A stretch of DNA of 64,000 nt from Ferruginibacter albus (GTDB lineage: Bacteria; Bacteroidota; Bacteroidia; Chitinophagales; Chitinophagaceae): contig NZ_CP083388.1 of assembly GCF_020042285.1 (NCBI RefSeq), positions 558,001 to 622,000 of the forward strand, read 5' to 3'. Positions 1-9,125 of this stretch are shown here, one piece after another; position 1 is the stretch's first letter; the number at the start of each line of letters is the position of its first letter. The notes beneath the pieces were generated by a model. It saw only the letters and a program-made list of their open reading frames with translations, searched no databases and was not told where the DNA came from. The position numbers and the translations under genes were made by a program.

Positions 1-2
1 AT

Positions 3-38
3 GAGTTCGCTGCAGTTATGGAAAATGCACTGAAATAA
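3..38 (+). CDS. C-terminal tail of an upstream gene (partial)
   Basis: The third frame is open from the window edge and ends at a TAA at 36-38, reading EFAAVMENALK. It stops just before a clear promoter, as expected for the end of a preceding gene. Eleven residues are too few to assign a family. The fragment could also be chance. Confidence 0.35.
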   Translation, partial: EFAAVMENALK

Positions 39-43
39 AGTAT

Positions 44-51
44 TATATTTG
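44..51 (+). promoter_or_regulatory. Bacteroidota -7 promoter element
   Basis: TATATTTG matches the TAnnTTTG consensus exactly and lies 38 bp before the export-protein start. No good TTTG is seen 19-21 bp further upstream. Confidence 0.55.
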
Positions 52-89
52 CCTCATTATAAAAATAAAGGAAAATTAACTCCCGACAA

Positions 90-2501
90 ATGCAATTTAG
101 TTTAGCGTTTTTTAAAAAAAGACACTCGGTTCTCTTATTCCTTTTTACAATTTGCTTTTTTATTTCTGCTCAATGCCAACCTCCGAGTACGGCTCCCCGG
201 GAACAATCTTTAAATCAACAAAATATAAATGATGTGTTGCAGCAAAGTGGAATTGATCCCACACAAATGACACAACAAAATTTCAGAAAATATTTTGATG
301 ACAACAATAGTAAAAAGCCATCAAATGGTGCTGATATTAATAAATCAAATACAGAGGATGTAAAGAAGAATGAGAATAAAACACTCGATCACGACAGCAC
401 GCAAAAAGATAATATCAAAGCAGAGGCTTATAATCCTGAACAAACATATGGGGCCAATGTATTTCAAAACACAGCAACTTATAATGTCGGCGAATTATCT
501 ACTCCTCCATTAGATTACCCGATAGGCGTCGGTGATCATATTATAGTGGCGCTATGGGGCGGTGGTGAATACCAGGAAGATTATATTGTTGCAAAAGACG
601 GCTCTATTTTTCCTGCCGGTCTTGGAAAAATAATGGTGCAGGGCTTAAAATTTGAAGCCGCACGTGCTTTGATTTATTCACGTTTTAAAAGCGTAGTGCC
701 TGCCAGTACAAATGTAGAAATTACTTTAGGAGAGCCGAGATCGATCAATGTAAATGTAGGTGGGGAAGTGGCAAACCCGGGTCCTGTAACTATTTCGGCG
801 TTTTCCAATGCATTTAATGTAATAGGATTGGCGGGTGGCATTACTCAATTTGGTAATTTAAGAGAGATACAAATTAAACGAAACGGAAGAGTGATCGATA
901 GGCTGGATGTATATAAATATCTTACCTCAGGAGATATAGGCTCGCATATCTATCTTCAAAATAATGATTTTGTTTTAGTGACTTTTTATGAAAAGAAGGT
1001 GTTTGCAACAGGTCAGTTTAAAAGACCTATGTATTATCAATTAAAAAAAGAAGAAGGCTTAAAAGACCTAATCAGGTATTCAGGTGGTTTTACACCGGAT
1101 GCTTTTACTTCTGATGTTAAAGTAATTCGCACTGAAAAAGAAAGCCAGGTGATCAAAGATGTTAATGCTACTGCCATTCTCAATATAACTAATCAAGACT
1201 TTGCGTTAAGCGATGGTGATATTGTAAAAGCAGATCTGATACGCCCGGGTATAACCAACAAAGTGGAATTAAAAGGTGAAGTAGCTTATCCCGGTAATTA
1301 TGAATTAAGAAAAGGAGATCATTTGTTTGATGTGATAAACCGTGCAGGTGGCATTACTAAAAATACATATTTGCAAAGAGCATTTGTATTTCGTGGAAGT
1401 ACAGGAGACTCTACTTCTATAAAATCAGACAGGTTGGAAATAGACTTAACAGATATAAATAAAGATCGGTTTAGTCTTGCCAACCCAAATAATATTTTAT
1501 TAGAACCTAATGACATTATACAACTGTTCGCTTCTAATGAATTTTTAGATGAAGAGTATGTAGAGATTTCCGGTGAGGTGCGCAAACCGGGGAAAGTAAG
1601 AAGATATGGAGGTATGACCTTACAAGACCTTCTTTATTTATCCGGTGGATTAAAATCATCAGCTGAGTTTGGCAGGCTGGAAATATCTAGCATTGTAGAT
1701 ATGGATTCAGCCAAGCAAGGATTAAAACCTACGCGGACAGTTATACAATCTTATGCAGTGCTTTCCAACCTTGCTTTAGATTCTGTAGCATCGCATATAA
1801 TGCTAAAACCATACGACCAGGTTTTTGTAAGAAAAAATCCAACTTTTCAATTCCAGGAAAATGTACAATTGTTAGGATTGTTTAAGTATCCCGGTCAATA
1901 TTCTAAACTAAATAAAAATGAACGTCTGTCAAGTTATGTGAATCGTGCAGGAGGAGTAAGAGAAAATGCAGACCTATCCGGCGCTATCTTGTTTAGAAAC
2001 AAAACCGATCTTTTTAGAGAATCAATTATAAATAATGGACGTTCAGACAGCAGCCTGATAGGCATGAGGGAACCTGTTAGCATTGATCTGGAAAAAGCAT
2101 TAAGATCCCCCAATTCTAAAAATGATGTAGTACTGCAGGAAAACGATGTTATTTATCTACCTGAAATAAATCCTTTTGTAAGGGTGCAGGGAAAAGTGCA
2201 ATCTCCGCTTAAAATAACCTTTGACAGCGATCACAAAAAGTTACTATACTATATTGATAAGGCCGGCGGTTTTGGTATTCGTCCCTGGAGAAAAAGGATT
2301 TATGTAACCTATGCTAATGGAAAGAGCAAACGTACAACCAATATTTTCTTTATACACTTTTATCCAAAGGTAGATCATGGTTCTGTTATTACAGTTCCCG
2401 AACGCCCGCAGGGAACCGATGTTGGAAATGTAGTTGTACAGGGTATTACAGCGACCATTCCTATTATTATTGGAGGATTTATTTTTAAGTATATAAAATA
2501 A
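90..2501 (+). CDS. Wza-like SLBB-domain polysaccharide export protein
   Basis: Predicted outer-membrane channel component for capsule or exopolysaccharide export, 803 aa and so much longer than E. coli Wza. A signal peptide (hydrophobic residues about 14-28) is followed by a Gln/Asn/Lys-rich low-complexity stretch to about 130. A Poly_export domain (about 140-215, with YPIGVGDHIIVALWG) comes next, then about six SLBB-type repeats, each marked by a G-x-V/F-x-x-P-G turn and a later AGG or SGG. The last 20 residues are hydrophobic (IPIIIGGFIFKYIK), fitting a terminal transmembrane helix as in Wza. The Cys near residue 29 has a poor lipobox, so lipidation is uncertain. A Wzz-like gene follows after 9 nt, so the two are probably one operon. 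Confidence 0.88.
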   Translation: MQFSLAFFKKRHSVLLFLFTICFFISAQCQPPSTAPREQSLNQQNINDVLQQSGIDPTQMTQQNFRKYFDDNNSKKPSNGADINKSNTEDVKKNENKTLDHDSTQKDNIKAEAYNPEQTYGANVFQNTATYNVGELSTPPLDYPIGVGDHIIVALWGGGEYQEDYIVAKDGSIFPAGLGKIMVQGLKFEAARALIYSRFKSVVPASTNVEITLGEPRSINVNVGGEVANPGPVTISAFSNAFNVIGLAGGITQFGNLREIQIKRNGRVIDRLDVYKYLTSGDIGSHIYLQNNDFVLVTFYEKKVFATGQFKRPMYYQLKKEEGLKDLIRYSGGFTPDAFTSDVKVIRTEKESQVIKDVNATAILNITNQDFALSDGDIVKADLIRPGITNKVELKGEVAYPGNYELRKGDHLFDVINRAGGITKNTYLQRAFVFRGSTGDSTSIKSDRLEIDLTDINKDRFSLANPNNILLEPNDIIQLFASNEFLDEEYVEISGEVRKPGKVRRYGGMTLQDLLYLSGGLKSSAEFGRLEISSIVDMDSAKQGLKPTRTVIQSYAVLSNLALDSVASHIMLKPYDQVFVRKNPTFQFQENVQLLGLFKYPGQYSKLNKNERLSSYVNRAGGVRENADLSGAILFRNKTDLFRESIINNGRSDSSLIGMREPVSIDLEKALRSPNSKNDVVLQENDVIYLPEINPFVRVQGKVQSPLKITFDSDHKKLLYYIDKAGGFGIRPWRKRIYVTYANGKSKRTTNIFFIHFYPKVDHGSVITVPERPQGTDVGNVVVQGITATIPIIIGGFIFKYIK

Positions 2502-2510
2502 TTTAGCAGC

Positions 2511-3527
2511 GTGAATTCAAATGATTTTTTAAAAGCGGCTGTAGAAAAAGTAAGCAGGTTTAAAGCACTGATCATTACAATAAGTATTGTGGCTGCAGCG
2601 TTGTTTTTTATTGTTGCTAAATTTAAAACCATTCAATACACTTCAAAGGCTACACTTTTTCCATTAAATAATTCTTCCGAGAATGGCGGTCCGAATTCGT
2701 TGAGCGGACTTTTGGGGTTAGGGACTACCACGCAAAATTTTAATGTAGATGCAAGCGTAAATATTATCGAACTTACCAAAAGCCGGAATGTAAGAGAATC
2801 TGCAGCATTGATTAAACTGTCCGGAAAATGGAACAATAAAACCGTCGCAGAATTATTGATTGAAGAGGCCAATAAACATGCCTTTCCTTTAATTGGAGAA
2901 AAGATCAAAATGCCTACAGACAGTGCTTCCTTAGCAATGACCGGCGGCCAATTATTAGAACCGAGTTTAGATGCACGCTTAAATAAGAATGGTGTATTGG
3001 AATTAAATTTTACTTCTACTAATGAAGAATTAGTTAAGCCTGTTTCAGAGGCGATCATTTCAACTATTTCACAGTTTTATATCAACTTAAAAATTGAAAA
3101 AGCAACGTTAGACTATAAGTTTACACTGGTCAAAATCGATTCGTTGCAGCATGCGCTGGACTCATTGGATGGAAGAATTATAGGAATGCATAATTCAACT
3201 CTTTTTACTCCGGTAGATAAAATACAATATTCGTTACCAAAAGACAATATTGAAGAAGAAAAATTAAGAACCACCCGTGAACAGGATATTGCTATTAATA
3301 ACAGGGAAGAAGCGGTGTGGAGGCTTCAAAAAATTACACCTATAGTTGCTGTGTTGGATAAACCCAATCCGCCTTACCAGGTAAAAAAAGCTTCATCACT
3401 CGTTTATGCAATTGGCGCATTTATTGTTGCAGCATTGCTGACAATAATTTTATTATTGTGGGAGTTATTAAAGCAATTGATCAAGGCTGAGATATCAAAA
3501 GCGATGTCTAAATCAACAAAGGCATAA
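2511..3527 (+). CDS. Wzz/chain-length-determinant family inner-membrane protein
   Basis: 338 aa with the Wzz layout: one transmembrane helix near the N-terminus (about 19-37), a long periplasmic region rich in predicted helix, and a second helix near the C-terminus (about 296-319). It probably controls polysaccharide chain length or forms the periplasmic bridge to the upstream Wza-like channel. No Wzc-type tyrosine kinase domain is attached, since the protein ends shortly after the second helix. The start is GTG; no in-frame ATG lies near enough to keep the first helix. It lies 9 nt after the export gene and is followed by a convergent gene. Confidence 0.8.
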   Translation: MNSNDFLKAAVEKVSRFKALIITISIVAAALFFIVAKFKTIQYTSKATLFPLNNSSENGGPNSLSGLLGLGTTTQNFNVDASVNIIELTKSRNVRESAALIKLSGKWNNKTVAELLIEEANKHAFPLIGEKIKMPTDSASLAMTGGQLLEPSLDARLNKNGVLELNFTSTNEELVKPVSEAIISTISQFYINLKIEKATLDYKFTLVKIDSLQHALDSLDGRIIGMHNSTLFTPVDKIQYSLPKDNIEEEKLRTTREQDIAINNREEAVWRLQKITPIVAVLDKPNPPYQVKKASSLVYAIGAFIVAALLTIILLLWELLKQLIKAEISKAMSKSTKA

Positions 3528-3541
3528 GAATAGTTCTTATT

Positions 3542-5149
3542 TTAAATCACATTTGCAATTTGTATTGCTACTCTTTCGCCGTCCATTGCAGCGCTAACAA
3601 TACCGCCTGCGTAGCCTGCACCTTCTCCACAAGGATATAGGTTTTTTAATTGAGGATGCGTAAGTAATGCAGCATCTCTTGGAATACGCACGGGAGATGA
3701 TGTTCTGCTTTCTGTAGCTACTACAACAGCATCATTGGTAAAATAGCCTTTCATCTTTTTACCAAATTCAATAAATGCTTTTGATAAAGATCGATGGATG
3801 AAATCAGGCAATACTTCTTTTAATGAAACAGAAGCCAGTCCGGGTAAATAAGAAGAACCAGGTAATGAGGAAGAAAGCTTGTTATTACTAAGATCAGTCA
3901 TGCGTTGCGCAGGAGCAACAAATTTTCCTCCGCCTGCAGTAAAAGCCTTTTGTTCCACTACTTGTTGAAACTGCATTAACGCCAATGGGCTATCAATTTG
4001 GAATTTAGAATCTGTATTTTGAAGTTTGTTATTTTGAATTTGTGATTTCAAAAACTGTACAGCTTCTTCAACTTCCACCTGAACTACCATTCCACTATTT
4101 GCATATGGATTATTTCTTTTAGATGGACTCCAGCCGTTTACCACCAGTTCATTTGGACCTGTTGCCGCAGGCGCAATAATTCCACCCGGGCACATACAAA
4201 AAGAGAACACTCCTTTATTATTTACCTGTTGAACCAAACTGTAGGATGACGGCGGTAAATTTTCATCTCTAACTAAGCAATGATATTGAATAGAATCAAT
4301 TAAGCTTTGCGGGTGTTCAATACGAACGCCCAACGCAAAAGGTTTTGCCTCTATTAAAATATTCTTGCTGTGCAATAATTCAAAAATATCTCTTGCTGAA
4401 TGTCCGGTTGCCAATATAATTGCATCTGCTTTAAATATAGAACCATCCTGTGTTTTAACAGCAACGATTTTTTCTTTATCAACAACAAAATCAGTAAATT
4501 TTTTTTCAAATAATACTTCGCCTCCGCAATCAATAATTTGTTGACGCATGGCGGTAATAATATGAGGTAATTTGTTAGTGCCAATATGCGGATGAGCTTC
4601 GTATAAAATTTTTTCTTCGGCACCAAAATGCACGAACAGGTTTAATATTCGGTTGATATCGCCACGCTTATTGCTGCGTGTATATAGTTTTCCATCGCTA
4701 TAAGTGCCTGCACCACCTTCACCAAAACAATAATTACTTTCAGAGTTTACAATCCCTTCTTTATTTAACGCAGCCAGGTCTCTTCTTCTTGCCCGTACTT
4801 CTTTTCCTCTTTCTAAAATAATAGGTTGTATACCCAATTCAATTAATTGCAAGGCTGCAAACAAGCCCGCGGGTCCAGCACCCACAATAATTACTTTTTT
4901 ATCGGCAGAATGAACATCTTTAAAATTAAATGGAAGAGAAGGGCGTTGTTGGTAAGGTTCATCAATAAATGCATTCACCGTAAGGTTGATCCAAATGGTT
5001 TTACTTCTTGCATCAATTGATCTTTTCTCAATAAAAAAACCGGTTATTGACTTTTCTTTTTTACCGGCAGTCTTTGCTATTAATGTTTTTACAACATCAT
5101 TATTAGCAGCCTCGGAAGGTAATAATTTAAAGGAGAATTTTTGTTGCAT
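3542..5149 (-). CDS. FAD-dependent dehydrogenase (COG2509-like)
   Basis: 535-aa flavoprotein. An N-terminal domain of about 85 aa precedes a Rossmann dinucleotide-binding motif (VIIVGAGPAGLFAALQ, about residues 86-101) with an acidic-end LERG after the second strand. Near the C-terminus a second FAD-contacting segment reads GEGAGYAGGIVSAAMDGER. This architecture fits the uncharacterised FAD-dependent dehydrogenases of COG2509, whose substrates are unknown. A CMCPGG stretch in the middle is typical of the group. It is convergent with the Wzz-like gene (14 nt gap). Confidence 0.82.
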   Translation of the reverse strand: MQQKFSFKLLPSEAANNDVVKTLIAKTAGKKEKSITGFFIEKRSIDARSKTIWINLTVNAFIDEPYQQRPSLPFNFKDVHSADKKVIIVGAGPAGLFAALQLIELGIQPIILERGKEVRARRRDLAALNKEGIVNSESNYCFGEGGAGTYSDGKLYTRSNKRGDINRILNLFVHFGAEEKILYEAHPHIGTNKLPHIITAMRQQIIDCGGEVLFEKKFTDFVVDKEKIVAVKTQDGSIFKADAIILATGHSARDIFELLHSKNILIEAKPFALGVRIEHPQSLIDSIQYHCLVRDENLPPSSYSLVQQVNNKGVFSFCMCPGGIIAPAATGPNELVVNGWSPSKRNNPYANSGMVVQVEVEEAVQFLKSQIQNNKLQNTDSKFQIDSPLALMQFQQVVEQKAFTAGGGKFVAPAQRMTDLSNNKLSSSLPGSSYLPGLASVSLKEVLPDFIHRSLSKAFIEFGKKMKGYFTNDAVVVATESRTSSPVRIPRDAALLTHPQLKNLYPCGEGAGYAGGIVSAAMDGERVAIQIANVI

Positions 5150-5184
5150 GATAAACGCCGGATTTCAATTCCGGAAATTTAATT

Positions 5185-5267
5185 AGTGAATGGGTAATGG
5201 TGGATAATAAAATCTTCAAAAGTATTTAAACCAACGTGTTTTCACTATTGGCTATTCACCATTCACT
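5185..5267. repeat. Low-complexity inverted repeat between genes
   Basis: Two 9-bp arms, AGTGAATGG (5185-5193) and CCATTCACT (5259-5267), bracket a stretch of GTGAAT/TTCACTATT-type words. It lies just downstream of the opposite-strand DUF3127-type gene and may act as its terminator or be a simple-sequence intergenic island. Confidence 0.45.
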
Positions 5268-5268
5268 T

Positions 5269-5667
5269 TTAGAATGGCAAATCATCTACTGCATCAGGCG
5301 ATGTAGCAGAAAAAGTATCCAATGGTTCTAAATATTCATTATTGGTTTGCGGCGCAGCTTCGGCATTGCCTGCTTTTAAAGACTGTTCAATACGCCACGC
5401 ATCCAGGTTAGTTATATAATTAACCTTTCCGTCTTTTTCCCAACGGCTACCTTTTATATTGAAATGTACTTTTATCTCATCGCCTACATTTACTCTGTCA
5501 ACAATGGCTGTTTTATCCTGCACGCATTGAAACTTTACAAAATTTGAAATGGTCCTGTCACCGATTATGTCCGATTTCTCTACCACAAATTCTCTTGTTT
5601 TAAAAGTGCCTGTGCGCTGCACTGTATCATATTTAGCAACCAATTTGCCGCTTAATTCGTAACTCAT
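5269..5667 (-). CDS. DUF3127-type small protein
   Basis: 132 aa starting at MSYELSGKLVAKYDTVQ. An in-frame ATG exists further upstream at 5736, but the extra 23 residues look like untranslated leader and the family begins with this MSYEL-like strand. The central part (REFVVEKSD, then NFVKFQCVQDKT and VGDEIKVHFNIKG) suggests a small OB-like beta-barrel, and the tail is acidic (DAVDDLPF), as in single-stranded-DNA-binding-like proteins. I recognise it as a DUF3127 family member common in Bacteroidota. A nucleic-acid role is inference from the barrel pattern and acidic tail. Confidence 0.72.
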   Translation of the reverse strand: MSYELSGKLVAKYDTVQRTGTFKTREFVVEKSDIIGDRTISNFVKFQCVQDKTAIVDRVNVGDEIKVHFNIKGSRWEKDGKVNYITNLDAWRIEQSLKAGNAEAAPQTNNEYLEPLDTFSATSPDAVDDLPF

Positions 5668-6222
5668 AGTTTGTAATTGAAGGGTCAAAAGTAATTTTAT
5701 TCTTTCACAAAAATCCAACGAGTTTTCCCACTTCAAATTTGCATACGATGCAACAAATTCTTATCCACACTCCTTATTAAACTCATCCTGTTTTTTAGTA
5801 AAGATTTAAAAAATAAAAAATAAAATTCAAAATAGGTGTAAAAATATTTGAATATCTTTTGTTCCTGAAATCGAAAAGAAGTTTTTCGTATTTGGTAAAT
5901 AGCTCTAAATGGCTAAAATCCTTTATAGACAAAGAATTTGGTCAAAAGCCATCGTAAATTTTTTATAAAAAACCGGAGAAAAAAAAGGCTATATTTGGAA
6001 AAGTTGGTTGCAAATCTCTGAGAAGAAAAAAAATAAATTTTTCAAAATCCCATTCTGCTATTGCAAGTAAAAAAACAAGTGAATAAAAAATTTTTTTTTC
6101 AACAAATAAATTTGATATTCGCTGTCTTGCTCAATAAATTTGATTCAATGCATTTTGGAAAAAATATTTGAGTTTTTTAGGAAAAAATATTTACTCAACA
6201 TAAATTAATTGCTTAAGGAATA
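5668..6222. other. AT-rich region upstream of dnaA, candidate origin
   Basis: More than 480 bp without a gene, very AT-rich with several A and T tracts. It contains one perfect DnaA box (TTATCCACA, 5761-5769) and a one-mismatch box (TTATAGACA, near 5921). Only one perfect box is seen, so assignment as oriC is tentative; the region may simply be the autoregulated dnaA promoter. Confidence 0.35.
5761..5769 (+). promoter_or_regulatory. DnaA box
   Basis: TTATCCACA is an exact match to the TTATNCACA DnaA-binding consensus, about 450 bp upstream of the dnaA start. Confidence 0.6.
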
Positions 6223-7656
6223 ATGGAGAAAGTTTTTGATAAAGTATGGTCGAACTGTTTGGATATAATCAAAGACATTGTTGAGTGGCAGCATTTCAAA
6301 ACCTGGTTTGAACCAATCAAACCGGTAGCTCTTAAAGACAAAGTACTTACAATACAAGTTCCAAGTCAATTCTTTTTTGAGTATCTTGAAGAACATTATA
6401 TAAGCTTATTAGCTAAAACGCTTAAAAGAGAGTTGGGGAAAGATGCCCGTTTGGAGTATCGTATAATGGTTGACAGTGGAAACAGTAAAAACAAACCCCT
6501 TACAGTAGATGTACCGGGTCAGGGATATAAATCATATTCAAACAACGAAATGGATTTTCCTTTAGTTATAAATAACCCCGTTAAAAACCCATTTGTGATT
6601 CCGGGTTTAAAAAAGATGCAGATTGATCCGCAGCTTAACAGCGCCTATACATTCGATTCTTTTATTGAGGGCGATTGTAACAGGGTGGCGAGAAGAGCGG
6701 GTAAAACTGTTTCTGAAAAACCGGGAGGAACTTCTTTTAATCCATTGGTGATTTATGGTGGTGTTGGTTTGGGAAAAACACATTTGGCACAATCAATCGG
6801 CAATGAAGTAAAAAGATTGCATGCTAACAAAGTGGTATTATATGTAAGCTCTGAAAAATTTATCAACCAGTTTATTGACCACAGTCGTAATAATGCCATC
6901 AACGATTTTATACATTTTTATCAAATGATAGATGTATTAATTATAGATGACGTACAATTCTTCAGCAGGGCAGAAAAATCACAGGACGCATTCTTCTCTA
7001 TATTCAATCATTTACATCAAAGCGGTAAACAATTAATATTAACTACTGATAAGCCACCAAAAGACCTGGAAGGTGTTCAGGAACGTTTGTTAAGTCGCTT
7101 CCGCTGGGGTTTAAGTGCTGATCTGCAATCTCCGGATTACGAAACCAAGATTGAGATTTTGGAGAAGAAGATGAAGAACGATGGTTTGGATATGCCGAAG
7201 GAAGTTGTAAAGTACATTGCTTACAATATTAATAGTAACGTACGTGAACTGGAAGGTGCATTGATATCCTTGTTGGCACAATCTTCGCTCAACAAAAGAG
7301 AGATAGACTTAGAATTAGCTAAGAAAGTGTTACGGAATTTTGTCAAATCATCCAGCAAAGAAATTACCATTGATACCATTCAAAAAATGGTATGTGAGTA
7401 TTTTGATGTTCCGTACGATAAGTTGTTACAAAAAACCCGCAAGCGTGAAATTGTACAAGCCCGCCAGATAACAATGTTCCTTGCAAAAGCATTCACTAAA
7501 AATTCATTGAAAACAATCGGTGAACATTTTGGAGGAAGAGATCATACTACAGTAATACACAGTTGTCAAACCGTTAAAGATCTAATGGATACGGATAGCT
7601 TGTTTAAAGAAAGCGTATTAGAGCTACAGCAGAAAGTTCAGTTGGCAGCCATGTAA
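6223..7656 (+). CDS. dnaA: Chromosomal replication initiator DnaA
   Basis: 477 aa with all four DnaA domains. Domain I (about 1-80) contains the W-F-x-P-I segment (TWFEPIKPV). A short linker follows. The AAA+ core has Walker A GGVGLGKTH (179-187) and Walker B VLIIDDVQF (238-246). The C-terminal helix-turn-helix carries the signature GGRDHTTVIHSC (from about 437) that reads DnaA boxes. The protein initiates replication by ATP-dependent oligomerisation at the origin. Its upstream region carries a DnaA box, consistent with autoregulation. A 16-bp perfect hairpin follows the stop. Confidence 0.98.
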   Translation: MEKVFDKVWSNCLDIIKDIVEWQHFKTWFEPIKPVALKDKVLTIQVPSQFFFEYLEEHYISLLAKTLKRELGKDARLEYRIMVDSGNSKNKPLTVDVPGQGYKSYSNNEMDFPLVINNPVKNPFVIPGLKKMQIDPQLNSAYTFDSFIEGDCNRVARRAGKTVSEKPGGTSFNPLVIYGGVGLGKTHLAQSIGNEVKRLHANKVVLYVSSEKFINQFIDHSRNNAINDFIHFYQMIDVLIIDDVQFFSRAEKSQDAFFSIFNHLHQSGKQLILTTDKPPKDLEGVQERLLSRFRWGLSADLQSPDYETKIEILEKKMKNDGLDMPKEVVKYIAYNINSNVRELEGALISLLAQSSLNKREIDLELAKKVLRNFVKSSSKEITIDTIQKMVCEYFDVPYDKLLQKTRKREIVQARQITMFLAKAFTKNSLKTIGEHFGGRDHTTVIHSCQTVKDLMDTDSLFKESVLELQQKVQLAAM

Positions 7657-7683
7657 TCCCTATAAATTACAGATAACATATTT

Positions 7684-7736
7684 CAAATTCCAAATTCCAG
7701 AGCCTTTGCATCTTGGAATTTGGAATTTGTCTTTTT
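7684..7736 (+). terminator. Terminator after dnaA
   Basis: Perfect 16-bp arms at 7684-7699 and 7714-7729 (made of a repeated CAAATTC/GAATTTG word) around a 14-nt loop, followed by TCTTTTT. The stem is AT-rich but long. Confidence 0.65.
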
Positions 7737-7776
7737 GGAATTTAGTTTTTTTTATTTTCCATTTCTTTCAATTTGT

Positions 7777-7808
7777 TTTGGGTATTACGTTGTTGAATTG
7801 TATTTTTG
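7777..7808 (+). promoter_or_regulatory. Promoter of the tRNA-Ser/tRNA-Pro operon
   Basis: TTTG (7777-7780), a 20-bp gap, then TATTTTTG (7801-7808): both elements of the Bacteroidota housekeeping promoter at canonical spacing. The expected transcription start is 10-20 bp before the tRNA-Ser 5' end. Confidence 0.75.
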
Positions 7809-7832
7809 CCACCCTTAATTATTCAGGACTTT

Positions 7833-7922
<90 letters not shown>

Positions 7923-7954
7923 AAGAATAAAGATCTTTTTACCGGTTTAATGTT

Positions 7955-8029
7955 CGGGATGTAGCGTAGCCCGGTTATCGCGCCTGGTTTGGGACCAGGA
8001 GGTCGCAAGTTCGAATCTTGCCATCCCGA
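7955..8029 (+). tRNA. tRNA-Pro (TGG)
   Basis: 75-nt tRNA. The acceptor stem CGGGATG pairs with CATCCCG, and anticodon stem CCTGG/CCAGG closes loop TTTGGGA with anticodon TGG. The T-loop is GTTCGAATC. It lies 33 nt after tRNA-Ser and probably shares its transcript. CCA is not encoded in full. Confidence 0.96.
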
Positions 8030-8038
8030 CAAAATCAA

Positions 8039-8071
8039 AAAGCCTTTGCATTTATGCAAGGGCTTTGTTGT
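8039..8071 (+). terminator. Terminator of the tRNA operon
   Basis: Near-perfect 13-bp hairpin (arms 8039-8051 and 8054-8066, one G-T pair) immediately after tRNA-Pro, followed by a T-rich GTTGTTT tail. Confidence 0.7.
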
Positions 8072-8074
8072 TTA

Positions 8075-8357
8075 AGTCTTGTAACGTCTCTATTATTTTT
8101 ACAACTCAGTTTTATTATCCGAGTAATTTAATCTACAAATCATAGGCAAGTATCTTTTCGCATTCTCACCAGTAACTGCATAAGGCGTCTCTTTTGGTTT
8201 GGTATCGCTGAAGGCGAGATTAAAAAATGCGTAGCATATTTTTTTAAAGAAGCAAAAGCAGCGCCGTTGCAGTTACGCAGCCTCGCCGGCTGTGGAGGCG
8301 AAAGCTTTAAAATTTTATGGTAGTTATATACAGTGGAATCTTTTATCAAAGCGATAG
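8075..8357. other. Non-coding stretch with a GC-richer island
   Basis: No convincing gene. A minus-strand frame is open but has a biased, unlikely protein sequence. The part from about 8170 to 8310 is richer in G and C than its surroundings and contains spaced inverted words (GTAACTGC near 8173, GCAGTTAC near 8274). It may be a remnant of a dispersed repeat. Confidence 0.4.
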
Positions 8358-9059
8358 TTACAAAATCCCTTCATCAGCAAAGCTGTAATAACCATCCTCA
8401 CTCACAATAATATGGTCTATTATTTTTATATCGAAAAATTTAGCAGCTTCTTTGATCTTATAGGTCAGTTCTTCATCAGCCCTGCTGGGTCGTAAGTTTC
8501 CCGATGGATGATTATGACATAACACCAATGAAGTAGCATTTTCTTCCAATGCTTTTTTCAATATTATTCTCGGGTCTGCAACAGTTCCGGTAATGCCGCC
8601 TTTACTAATAATTTCGAAGTGATTTATTTTATTCGCCTGGTTTAAAAACAACACAGCAAACACTTCATAGTTATAATCTTTAATAATTGTTTGCAGGTAA
8701 GCAGCAATTTCCCTGCTGCTTTTCACAACAGGTTTATTCAACACCAAAGCTCCATGCCTTCTTCTCCCTAATTCTAGTGCAGCCGCAATGGTAATAGCTT
8801 TTGCTTCACCAATGCCTTTTACTTTTTGCAAGTCTTTCAAGGTAAGTTTTCCTAATTCATTCAGATTATTATCACCCAATTGCAATACTTCTTTTGCCAG
8901 GTCTACAGCAGATCTTTCTTTGCTGCCGTTATTGATCAATATTGCCAGTAGTTCTGAATCACTTAATGATATTGCGCCTTTTAATAAAAGTTTTTCTCTT
9001 GGCCGGTCATCAATTGCCCAGTTTTTAATAGACGTGGAAGCTTTGTTGAAATTTTTCAT
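8358..9059 (-). CDS. radC: RadC family JAB1/MPN metalloprotein
   Basis: 233 aa from MKNFNKASTSIKNW; an ATG six codons upstream (9077) is an alternative. The N-terminal part has the DRPREKLL segment and a helix-hairpin-helix (LQKVKGIGEAKAITIAAALE). The C-terminal MPN domain carries the JAMM zinc motif CHNHPSGNLRPSRADEEL followed by DHIIV. The family is named for DNA repair but its real function is unsettled; members often act with DNA-processing or mobile systems. Here it stands alone beside prs on the opposite strand. Confidence 0.93.
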   Translation of the reverse strand: MKNFNKASTSIKNWAIDDRPREKLLLKGAISLSDSELLAILINNGSKERSAVDLAKEVLQLGDNNLNELGKLTLKDLQKVKGIGEAKAITIAAALELGRRRHGALVLNKPVVKSSREIAAYLQTIIKDYNYEVFAVLFLNQANKINHFEIISKGGITGTVADPRIILKKALEENATSLVLCHNHPSGNLRPSRADEELTYKIKEAAKFFDIKIIDHIIVSEDGYYSFADEGIL

Positions 9060-9125
9060 CACTAATAATTTAAACATCGTTATTTAATAATAATTTCGCA
9101 CCACCTTATTACAATTACTCTTATT

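Noticed and set aside
8140..8349. 69-codon minus-strand open frame after the tRNA operon
   Set aside because: Its sequence looks like chance coding from a GC-rich non-coding patch, with many Arg/Leu/Pro from out-of-frame words and no start signal.
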